DNA of 64,000 bases, taken from positions 620,001-684,000 of the forward strand of contig NZ_CP018870.1 in assembly GCF_001941845.1 (NCBI RefSeq), in the 5' to 3' direction. Below the pieces are notes generated by a model. The model had not been told where the DNA came from and did not search any database. It worked only from the letters and a program-made list of their open reading frames with translations. Positions 19,806 to 26,823 of this stretch are shown in pieces (positions within the stretch are counted from its first letter, which is position 1; each line of letters starts with the position of its first letter). A program made the position numbers and the translations under genes. The stretch is from Streptomyces sp. TN58. Lineage in GTDB: Bacteria; Actinomycetota; Actinomycetes; Streptomycetales; Streptomycetaceae.

Positions 19806-20756
19806 TCAGATCTCGATGATGATCTTTCCGGCGGTGTGGCCGCCCTGGCTGAGTTCGAAGGCGGCCGCCAGCTCGGCCAGCGGGAAGGTCTCGGCGACGG
19901 GCACCTTCAGCAGGCCGCTGTCGGCGAGCCGGCCCAGTTCGGCCAGGTCGCTGCCGACGGGGCGGACCCACATCCATTCACCGCCCGAGCCGAGGACGCT
20001 GGGGTCGGCGATGGACGCGTGCCGCCCGTCGTCGTGGAGGACCTCCCGGGTGACGCCGCCGACCCCGCCGACGAAGTCCGCGACGACGGTGGGCCCGTCG
20101 GGCACGAGGGCGCGGACGCGCTCGGCGAGCCCGTCGCCGTATTCGACGGGCTCCGCGCCGAGTTCACGCACCCGGTCGTGGTTGCGGGGCGAGGCCGTGC
20201 CGATGACGCGGGCGCCCAGCGCGCGGGCGATCTGCACCCCGAAGGAGCCGACGCCGCCGGCGGCGCCGTGGATGAGGACGGTGTCGTCCTTGCCGGTGCC
20301 CAGGCGGGTGAGCAGCTGGTAGGCGGTGAGCCCGGCGAGCGGGAGCCCGGCGGCCTCGGCCCAGCTCAGCGAAGCCGGCTTGTGCGCGAGGGCCCGTACG
20401 GGCACCGTGACGAACTCGGCGAACGTCCCGCCGTGCACGTAGTCCTTGCGGGCGTAGGCGACGACCTCGTCGCCCTCGGCGTATTCGGGCACGTCGATGC
20501 CGACCTTCTCGACCGTGCCGGCGACGTCCCAGCCGGGGACGACGGGGAAGACGACGTCCATGAGGGGGTCGAGACCGCCCGCCATGATCTTCCAGTCGAC
20601 GGGGTTGACCGCGGCGCACTTGACCCGGACGAGGACCTCGCCGGGGCCGAACTTGGGCAGCGGCAGCCGGGCCTCGGAGAGCACCTCCGTCCCGCCGTAC
20701 GTCTCGTACGCCATCGCCCGCATGGTTTCCTGGCCGCCCCGGTCCGACTCGGACAT
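19806..20756 (-). CDS. NADP-dependent quinone oxidoreductase-like (MDR) protein
   Basis: This 316-residue medium-chain reductase is of the zinc-free quinone oxidoreductase class. The catalytic domain starts MRAMAYETYGGTEVL and has KCAAVNPVDWKIMAG. The Rossmann motif is GAAGGVGSFGVQIARALGA, and the C-terminus reads GGHTAGKIIIEI. Structural-zinc cysteines are absent. ATG 20756 has GGAGAGG 7 nt upstream; an internal ATG (residue 12) is also possible. It sits downstream of the HD and RNA ligase genes on the same strand with a 112-bp gap, and a functional link to them is not evident. Confidence 0.9.
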   Translation of the reverse strand: MSESDRGGQETMRAMAYETYGGTEVLSEARLPLPKFGPGEVLVRVKCAAVNPVDWKIMAGGLDPLMDVVFPVVPGWDVAGTVEKVGIDVPEYAEGDEVVAYARKDYVHGGTFAEFVTVPVRALAHKPASLSWAEAAGLPLAGLTAYQLLTRLGTGKDDTVLIHGAAGGVGSFGVQIARALGARVIGTASPRNHDRVRELGAEPVEYGDGLAERVRALVPDGPTVVADFVGGVGGVTREVLHDDGRHASIADPSVLGSGGEWMWVRPVGSDLAELGRLADSGLLKVPVAETFPLAELAAAFELSQGGHTAGKIIIEI

Positions 20757-20868
20757 GTCCCCGACCTCTCCGTGTGACTGTGCTGATGGGATCCACCTGC
20801 CCTCCATCCCACCACGCACACGGCGCCCCGGCCGGTCGGACACGACCGGCCCAGCCGGGACCGCCCGG

Positions 20869-21465
20869 TCAGGGGTGCACGGGAAAGGCGGCCTGGAAGG
20901 CCAGCCGGCCGTCCGCCCCTTCGGCGATCCGCCCGAGCACGCCGTCGAGATCCAGGTACGCGGCCCAGCGCTCGGCACCGGTGGCCGCGGCCAGCCGGTC
21001 CACCAGCAAGTCCTCCAGATCCGGGACCCGCTTGCCCTTCCACACCTTGTCGGCGGTGCTGACCAGCAGCTCCTCGACGCTCACGCCGTCCCTGTGCCAG
21101 GCGGCGTGGGTCGCGGCGAATCGGGCCAGGTGTTCGGCGACGCCGTGCGCGAGCAGCAGTTCCCGCCCGGCGGGCTCGTGGGCGGAGCCCGGGCCGCTGA
21201 GCTCGGCGGTGTGCACCGCCTTGCCCACGTCGTGCGTGGCCGCGCCGAACAGCACTGCCTCCCGGTCGAACCGCAGGCCCGGGCAGTGCACGGCCAGCCC
21301 GTCGGCCAGTTCGTGCGCGACGTCGTGCACGAGCCGCAGGTGTGCGGCCAGCCGGGGCGGCGCCGCCAGCGTGCGCAGCAGGGCTGACACGGCCGGCGGC
21401 AGCGGCCGCACGGGTGGCTCGCCCGGGGTGTCGAGCGCCCGGGTCAGGGCATCGGTGGGAGGCAT
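20869..21465 (-). CDS. HD-domain hydrolase next to an RNA ligase
   Basis: This 198-residue HD-superfamily protein has the metal-binding HD pair in FGAATHDVGKAVH (H78, D79). An upstream histidine in the helix with LRLVHDVAHELAD and a later Asp in STADKVWKGKR complete the set. HD enzymes hydrolyse phosphoester bonds, often 2',3'-cyclic phosphates or nucleotides. It starts 30 bp after the stop of the RNA ligase gene on the same strand, so it is probably its operon partner. AGGGTGG precedes ATG 21465. Removal of a terminal or cyclic phosphate before ligation is a plausible but unproven role. Confidence 0.82.
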   Translation of the reverse strand: MPPTDALTRALDTPGEPPVRPLPPAVSALLRTLAAPPRLAAHLRLVHDVAHELADGLAVHCPGLRFDREAVLFGAATHDVGKAVHTAELSGPGSAHEPAGRELLLAHGVAEHLARFAATHAAWHRDGVSVEELLVSTADKVWKGKRVPDLEDLLVDRLAAATGAERWAAYLDLDGVLGRIAEGADGRLAFQAAFPVHP

Positions 21466-21495
21466 CGGACCACCCTACGCCGCCATGGCGGGCGG

Positions 21496-22572
21496 TCACT
21501 CGTACTCCGTGCCGCCCTTGCGGGTCAGGTAGGCCGGGCTGACCGCCTTGGCGATGGCGCGGCCGCCCACGACCGGGCTGTACCGCTCGGTGGCCGGGCG
21601 GATGACGACGCCCTCCCGCAGGTGGACGGCGCGCCCGGACACCGTTTCGCGGCCGCCGGCGTGCTCCAGCACGGTGTCCAGGTCGTACGGGCCCTCGTAC
21701 AGCCGTGGCACCAGCGGGAGTTCGCCGTCCGGCAGGACGGCGGACGGGTCCAGCCAGCGGACCTGGCCGCCGATCTCCGCGCAGACGTCGAAGACGGCGT
21801 ATCCGGGCGGGGTGTCGGCGGTGCGCGCGTCGGTGCCGTAGGCCAGGTCCTGCACGCCCGCGCCGTACACCTCGGCGAAGATCCCGACCCGGGTCGCGCC
21901 GAGCCGGCCGGCCAGCGCCTCGGCGACGGCGGGTACCCCGTGTCCGCGCACCGCGCGCCAGTAGAGGTTGCGCTCGTCCTCCTTGAGGGCGAGGCCCTTC
22001 GCACCGAATCCCTTGGAGGAGACGATGGAGCGTCCGCCTTCGACGACGTAGGTGTACAGGCTGGCCGTTCCGTGCAGCTTCTCGGTGAGGACGACGGGCT
22101 CGCCGGGCTCGAAGATGTGCGGATACCTCTGGAGGTTCTCGATGTCCACCCACGGCAGCAGGTCGGCGGCGGCCTCGACGTCGCCGCTCATCGTGGTGGG
22201 CACGGGCGGGGCCCATTTGGTGATGCCCAGCAGCTCCGTGAAGTCCGTGCCCTCCTTGGCGGCCTGTACGAGGTCGACGTCGGCCAGCGCACGCGGCCGG
22301 CACACCAGGCCCTGCGAGAGCTCGCCGCGCAGCCGGACCGCCTTGACCCGGTCGGCGGAGCTGCCGGCGAGCCGCCCGGTGAGGCCCAGCTCCTCGATCA
22401 GCGCGGCGGGCAGCACGGCCTGTTCCGGTATGTAGAGCGCGAAGTCACCGGTGCGGTAGGCCCCCTTGGCGATCACCGCGCGGTAGAGGCCCACCTGGGC
22501 CAGTTCCAACGCGTCGGCGTTCGGGTGCTCGTGGACGGTCAGCTCTTCGGCTGTGACACGCAAGGTCGACAT
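21496..22572 (-). CDS. ATP-dependent RNA ligase, Rnl5/DraRnl-like
   Basis: The product is 358 residues. The N-terminal part (1-120) resembles the OB-fold adenylation-assisting domain of Deinococcus-type RNA ligases (HEHPNADALELAQVG, a motif also seen in tRNA-binding OB domains). The ligase core has VLTEKLHGTASLYTY, with K165 as predicted AMP acceptor, IFAEVYGAGVQDLAYG as motif III, EGVVIRP as motif IV and a terminal KAVSPAYL lysine. DraRnl seals 3'-OH/5'-phosphate RNA nicks. ATG 22572 has GGAG 7 nt upstream and is preferred to TTG 22584. It heads a pair with the HD hydrolase and is the second RNA ligase within 8 kb. Confidence 0.87.
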   Translation of the reverse strand: MSTLRVTAEELTVHEHPNADALELAQVGLYRAVIAKGAYRTGDFALYIPEQAVLPAALIEELGLTGRLAGSSADRVKAVRLRGELSQGLVCRPRALADVDLVQAAKEGTDFTELLGITKWAPPVPTTMSGDVEAAADLLPWVDIENLQRYPHIFEPGEPVVLTEKLHGTASLYTYVVEGGRSIVSSKGFGAKGLALKEDERNLYWRAVRGHGVPAVAEALAGRLGATRVGIFAEVYGAGVQDLAYGTDARTADTPPGYAVFDVCAEIGGQVRWLDPSAVLPDGELPLVPRLYEGPYDLDTVLEHAGGRETVSGRAVHLREGVVIRPATERYSPVVGGRAIAKAVSPAYLTRKGGTEYE

Positions 22573-22787
22573 GGCGGGCTCCAACGGTTCGTCATGGATG
22601 GCACCTCACTCGGACTCGCGGTCGGCAAGCCGTGCGGCGCATCGGTGAAGACACTGTCCGTCTCGGCATTTGCGCTGGTCCAGCGATTATCCCGGTGTTA
22701 GCCTGCCGCACCGGGCGACGGGCCGGCGTCCCCGCGCGCGCCCGTTCCGCCTCGCGCCGCCAGTTCCGCGTCTCCCCAGGAGGTCCC

Positions 22788-23531
22788 ATGTCACGTCGTC
22801 CGGTCACCGTCGTCACCGGCGGCAGCAGGGGCATCGGGGCTGCGACCTGTCTGCGGCTGGCCGCCGACGGGCACGACCTGGTGCTGGGGTACGTCCGCGA
22901 CGAGGTGTCCGCCGACGCCGTCGCCGGGCGGGTGCGGGCCGCCGGGGTCCGCTGCGTGACCGTGCGGGTGGACACCGCCGAGGAGTGCGCGGTCGAGCGG
23001 CTCTTCGACATCGCCGGCTCCGAACTCGGCACGGTGACGGGCCTGGTCAACAACGCGGGGGTGACGGGGCTGCTGGGTCCGCTCGCCGACGCCCGGACCG
23101 AGGACCTGCGCCGGGTGGTCGAGGTCAACCTCCTCGGGTACCTGCTGTGCTGCCGCCGGGCCGCCCGCGACATGACGGAGTCCGGGGGCGGGGCGATCGT
23201 GAACGTCTCGTCGGCGGCCGCCACCCTGGGCAGCCCCGGAGAGTACGTGCACTACGCGGCGACCAAGGCCGCCACCGACGCGCTGACCGTGGGGCTCGCC
23301 AAGGAGCTCGGCCCGCACGGGATCCGGGTGAACGCCGTGGCCCCCGGGACGATCGAAACCGACATGCACGCCGCCATGGGCGACCCCGACCGCCCGGCAC
23401 GCATCGGGGCCGAGACCCCGCTCCGGCGGCCCGGCCGGCCCGAGGAGATCGCGGGGGCGATCTCGTGGCTGCTCTCGCCGGACGCCTCGTACACGTCGGG
23501 AACCGTCCTGCGGGTCGCGGGCGGCCGCTGA
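22788..23531 (+). CDS. Short-chain dehydrogenase/reductase (SDR)
   Basis: The 247-residue classical SDR has the cofactor motif VTGGSRGIGAATCLRLA, the NNAG motif, catalytic Ser in IVNVSSAAATLGS and YxxxK as YAATK, then the PG motif NAVAPGTIETDM. The region GYVRDEVSADAV after strand 2 lacks an acidic end, which favours NADPH. ATG 22788 is preceded by AGGAGG at 4 nt, a strong site. It is divergent from the RNA ligase with a 215-bp intergenic region between them. FabG-like; the substrate is unknown. Confidence 0.93.
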   Translation: MSRRPVTVVTGGSRGIGAATCLRLAADGHDLVLGYVRDEVSADAVAGRVRAAGVRCVTVRVDTAEECAVERLFDIAGSELGTVTGLVNNAGVTGLLGPLADARTEDLRRVVEVNLLGYLLCCRRAARDMTESGGGAIVNVSSAAATLGSPGEYVHYAATKAATDALTVGLAKELGPHGIRVNAVAPGTIETDMHAAMGDPDRPARIGAETPLRRPGRPEEIAGAISWLLSPDASYTSGTVLRVAGGR

Positions 23532-23566
23532 CCCACGGGTGGCGGGGGGGCGAGGCCCGTCCGCCG

Positions 23567-24334
23567 CTACCCCATGGCCGCCTGGGTGTTCGGTCCGTAG
23601 ACGCCCTGGGGGTCGCCCTTGACGGACCGGTCGCGCTGGAGCTGGCCGACGCCGCGCTTGGTCTGGCCGTCGTAGACGCCGGTGACGGAGACATAGGTGA
23701 AGCCCTGGCCCCGGAGCATCTCCTGTAGGGCTCGCACCTCGGGTCCGCTGTCGCCCATGCGCAGGGTCACGTACCCATGCGACGGCCGCGGGGCGGACGT
23801 GCTGGGGATGGTGGGCGGTTTCGGCCCCGGGCCCGTCGTCGCGTCCGACGCGGCGCCGGCCGAGGTCCGGGCGGACGGGCCGGCGGACCGGGCGGACGGC
23901 GTGACAGGGGACGACTCGGTACCGGCGTGCGCGCCGCCCGGGAGCGCCGGCACGGTCAGGTCGGCCGGCGGCTCCGCCCGGGGCGGCTCCGGGTCGGGCC
24001 CGGTCAGCAGGAGCACGAGAGCACCGACGGCCGCGAGCGCGAACACGGCGGTCACGGCCTGCGGGAGCCGGCTTCGGCGGTCGGCCGCGCCGGAACGCCG
24101 GGAACCGCGCGGGGCGGACGCGATCACCGGTGCGGGGGCGATCACCGGTGCCGCGACTGCGGCGTCCTGGTCCTGCCAAGGGCCGTGCGTGGGGCCCGGG
24201 GAGGCGAAGGCGCCGCTCTGCGGCCAGGCAGGAGCTGCCGCGTGCGGCGGGGGGCCGGAGGGGACGACGTACGGGCGTACGGCGAGGGCGTCGTCGGATA
24301 CGACGAGGCCGTTCTCATCAGGTTCCTGGGACAT
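23567..24334 (-). CDS. Membrane-anchored peptidoglycan-binding protein
   Basis: The product is 255 residues: a Pro/Ala-rich cytoplasmic N-terminus (1-90), one transmembrane helix (about 92-111, AVTAVFALAAVGALVLLLTG), a Ser/Thr/Pro-rich extracellular spacer, and a C-terminal PG_binding_1 domain (about 190-255; LRMGDSGPEVRALQEML and GVYGPNTQAAMG). The topology suggests an envelope-located wall-binding protein. GGGAGA precedes ATG 24334. It is convergent with the SDR. The intracellular proline-rich part could interact with SH3-like or kinase partners, but nothing shows this. Confidence 0.85.
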   Translation of the reverse strand: MSQEPDENGLVVSDDALAVRPYVVPSGPPPHAAAPAWPQSGAFASPGPTHGPWQDQDAAVAAPVIAPAPVIASAPRGSRRSGAADRRSRLPQAVTAVFALAAVGALVLLLTGPDPEPPRAEPPADLTVPALPGGAHAGTESSPVTPSARSAGPSARTSAGAASDATTGPGPKPPTIPSTSAPRPSHGYVTLRMGDSGPEVRALQEMLRGQGFTYVSVTGVYDGQTKRGVGQLQRDRSVKGDPQGVYGPNTQAAMG

Positions 24335-24801
24335 GGCTGTCTCCCGGCGGGGCGCGGGTCGGCGCGGCGGTGCTGCGCCGGCCCCGCCCGGCCGGTCAGG
24401 CTCTGCGCCGCCGGGCGGCCGGAGCCTGGGCCGCGCCGCCGTGGGCGCGGGGCGTACCGAGTGCCGGTGAACCGCCGATCGCGGGCGGGGCGAGCGGTGA
24501 GCGAACCGGTATCGACATCTGGGGTATCTCCGGGGTGCGGCTCGAACTGTGGTTCTGATCGGGCGCACTCTCGCCGTACCGGCCGGGCCGGGTCAAGCCT
24601 GAGACTCGATCTGCCCCCGTTGTCCCGGTCTGTCGGGGACGATCGGCCGACGGAGCGTTCGCACCGGCGTCTGATCGCCGTGACCCGGAAGAGTGACGGC
24701 AGACCGTCCTCCGGCCGCCGCGGCCGCCGCCGGCGTCCGCTGTCACCCGGACGCGTGAGGCGGACAGCGGGACTCGGCGGCCGGTACGGCAAGGTGGTCG
24801 G

Positions 24802-25257
24802 ATGCAGTTACGCCGGGCCCTGCCCCTCTCCCTCGTCGCGCTCATGGCCAGCGCCGGCTGTGTCTCCGTCGCCCCGCAGGACCCGGCCCGGGCCGCGGCC
24901 CCCTCCCCCGTACGGGAATCCGTTCCCTCCGCCGACGCGTCCGCACCGCCGCCCGCGCGGCCGGCGCTCCCCCTGGGAGAACTGCCCGCGCCCGCCCCGC
25001 CCGAGCAGGCCCGGGACGCCGACCGGGGCCCGGCCGGGGACACCGGCCGGGCCCCGGCCGCACCCGCCGCGCCCCGGGAGCGGGCGCACGAGAAGCAGGC
25101 GGCGCCGCCCCGGCGGACGCGGGTGCCCGGATCCGCGACCGCCCACCCGCGCCGGCGCCCGAAGCCGCCGCCCCGCCTGGACGAGCTGTGCGCGGCCGCC
25201 GACGGCGTCGTACCGCCGTCCATCGTCGACCTCTGCCTGCGGCAGTACGGCCGCTGA
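24802..25257 (+). CDS. Putative lipoprotein, paralogue B, with early TTA codon
   Basis: The product is 151 residues. Signal peptide and lipobox (SAGC) follow MQLRRALPLSLVALM, nearly identical to the gene at 14498. A Pro/Ala/Arg-rich body follows, and the end reads LCAAADGVVPPSIVDLC, the same two-Cys motif. Codon 3 is TTA (24808-24810), where the paralogue uses CTG, so translation should depend on the bldA leucyl-tRNA. The sequence around the start (GGTGGTCGG before ATG) is also conserved between the copies, pointing to a duplication that includes the translation initiation region. Function is unknown. Confidence 0.78.
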   Translation: MQLRRALPLSLVALMASAGCVSVAPQDPARAAAPSPVRESVPSADASAPPPARPALPLGELPAPAPPEQARDADRGPAGDTGRAPAAPAAPRERAHEKQAAPPRRTRVPGSATAHPRRRPKPPPRLDELCAAADGVVPPSIVDLCLRQYGR

Positions 25258-25259
25258 CC

Positions 25260-25577
25260 TCACCCGCCGTGGACCCGGCCCCGGGGGCGGGAGCCGCAGG
25301 CGAGGGCGCACCGGCGGACCGTGTCGCGGCGGGCGGTACGCAGCCGGTGCATTGTGTCGTGGCCGCGCCGCTTCCACTCGCCGCGCGGCAGCGCGGCCCG
25401 CTGCCCGCCGCCGGCGATGAGGGCGTTGACGGGGGTCATCGGGTCGGCGGCCATCGCCTTGGCGAACAGGACGCCGACCACGAGCGGGACCAGGGCCACG
25501 GCGAGGGCCGCGCCGGCGGTGGTCACGTGCTGCATGCGCGGGCGGACGGTCGCGCTGCGCGGGGCTTCGTTGTTCAT
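25260..25577 (-). CDS. Small membrane protein, hypothetical
   Basis: The product is 105 residues with one clear hydrophobic helix (about 20-42, AALAVALVPLVVGVLFAKAM). A short loop (DPMTPVNALIAGG) and a strongly basic Arg/His-rich C-terminus follow. No family is recognised. ATG 25577 is chosen because the open frame upstream is antisense to the next gene. It ends 2 bp after the stop of the lipoprotein gene on the other strand, so the two are tail to tail. Confidence 0.55.
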   Translation of the reverse strand: MNNEAPRSATVRPRMQHVTTAGAALAVALVPLVVGVLFAKAMAADPMTPVNALIAGGGQRAALPRGEWKRRGHDTMHRLRTARRDTVRRCALACGSRPRGRVHGG

Positions 25578-25671
25578 GACCCCATTCGACCAGTGGCGGC
25601 GCCCGGGGGAATCAGGGCGGATACTCAGGCCGTTGGGTGCGGGGTACTCAGACGGGCGGGGCGGTGGGGTG

Positions 25672-26139
25672 ATGGCGGATCCGGGGCAGGGCTTCGAGCC
25701 GGCGACCGGGGACGGCGGCGAGGCGTCGTCCGCGCGGCGGGAGGCGGAGTTGCGCACCGCGTACGAGGGGCTGCTGCAGATCCGCCGCCTGGTCAACGGC
25801 CCGGCGGGAGCGGCCGTTCCCGCACCGTGGGAGGTACGTCGGCTGCCGCGCGCGGTGGCCCTCGTACTGGAGGCGGCGGGGTTCCCGCCGTCGGCGCTGG
25901 ACGCCGAGGGCCGGCGTACGCGTACGGGCTACCGTGTGGCCGCCGCCGGGTCGGGGCCCACGGCGGGGGCGGAACGGGTGGAGGTGACCTGGGTCGGCCC
26001 GCCGGGCGGGGGCGCGGCGGGCGAGGAGCGGGAGCGGCTGACGGCCTGCGCGGCCGTGCTGGAGGAGCTGGGCTGGGTGTGTCTGCTGTACCGGGGCCCG
26101 CGCGGGCGCCGGTTCCTGGAGGTGGAGCCCCCGCACTGA
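25672..26139 (+). CDS. Hypothetical protein
   Basis: This is a 155-residue soluble protein that I do not recognise. The N-terminal part is helical (ARREAELRTAYEGLLQIRRL), the middle contains PRAVALVLEAAGFPPSAL, and the C-terminus has alternating strands (ERVEVTWVGPP, LGWVCLLYRGPRGRRFLEV). This suggests a small alpha/beta fold with a terminal beta-hairpin. ATG 25672 follows a G-rich stretch and GTG 25669 is equally possible. Codon bias fits a real gene. It converges on the broken WYL gene. Confidence 0.6.
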   Translation: MADPGQGFEPATGDGGEASSARREAELRTAYEGLLQIRRLVNGPAGAAVPAPWEVRRLPRAVALVLEAAGFPPSALDAEGRRTRTGYRVAAAGSGPTAGAERVEVTWVGPPGGGAAGEERERLTACAAVLEELGWVCLLYRGPRGRRFLEVEPPH

Positions 26140-26176
26140 CCCGACGCTGACCGGGCGCCCGGCTGCCGGGCGGCGC

Positions 26177-26616
26177 TCAGGCGTAGCGGTCGGCGAGGGC
26201 GGCCACCGTGGCGGCCAGGGGGTGTCGTCGAAGTGGCGTCGGCGGCCCGTGAGGGAGGGGGTGGCGGGGTCCGGTGCGTGCGCTCGCAAGGCGGATGCCT
26301 CCGCGCCCAGGCGGAGGAGGTCGCCGACGGCGACGGCCTCGGACTCGACGGCGAGGCAGACCCGGACCCAGCCGTCCTCGTCGGGCGGGCCGGCGTCGGC
26401 GAGGGCCCTGGTGTCGGCCGCCCCGAACTGCATCGGCAGCAGCTTGCGGCCGCGCGGGGAGAGGCGCAGGTGCGCGGTGTGCCGGTGGAGGGCCGCGTCC
26501 AGTCGGCGGGTGGACTCCTGCCAGTACGCGGCGAGTTCGAAGCCGGCCGGCCGTTCGAAGACCTGCTCGGCGGTGTCCACCGTGAGGAACCGGGCGACGC
26601 GGTAGGTCCGTACCAC
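26177..26616 (-). pseudogene. WYL-domain transcriptional regulator, truncated and frameshifted
   Basis: The frame beginning RTYRVARFLTVDTAEQVFERP and ending VGDLLRLGAEAS is the C-terminal WYL-regulator extension (FELAAYWQESTRRLD, HLRLSPRGRKLLP). The natural end LAATVAALADRYA plus stop is present at about 26179-26218 but in another frame. Repeat-like sequence (26218-26255 and beyond) lies between the two. The N-terminal HTH and most of the WYL domain (about 200 residues) are missing. It is therefore a doubly damaged gene, flanked by the terminator of the beta-propeller gene. Confidence 0.72.
26218..26255. repeat. Partial copy of the GGGGGTGTCGTC palindromic element
   Basis: This 38-bp segment matches the left half of the complete element at 33789-33859 with three differences (GGGGGTGTCGTC shared, then AAGTxGCGTCGGC). 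No right terminal repeat is visible. It lies at the frameshift in the WYL regulator remnant, so it is probably the insertion that damaged that gene, since truncated or diverged. Confidence 0.7.
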
Positions 26617-26727
26617 GCGCTCTTGGGCCTGACGGGCTCCGGCGGCTTCACGTACCGCCTGGGGACACCTCCGTCGAGTACGCCTTCACGTACGCGCCGG
26701 CCTGGTCCCGCACCGGCCCGGCACCTG

Positions 26728-26764
26728 CCAGGGGGCGCGGACCGGTGTGGTCCGCGCCCCCTGG
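26728..26764 (-). terminator. Strong hairpin terminator of the beta-propeller gene
   Basis: A perfect 16-bp stem (CCAGGGGGCGCGGACC with its reverse complement) closes a 5-nt loop. It lies 60 bp downstream of the stop codon of the large secreted protein gene. It lacks a U-tract, as is common in Streptomyces. Confidence 0.75.
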
Positions 26765-26823
26765 TCTGGGTGTCCGGTCGGCCTGGGAGGTGTCCGGTGG
26801 ATCAGTGCCGGACACCCCCGGTG

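Noticed and set aside
26640..26820. Coding-like plus-strand segment containing VEYAFTYAPAW
   Set aside because: No start, no domain match, and it overlaps the terminator of the beta-propeller gene; probably chance or a small remnant.
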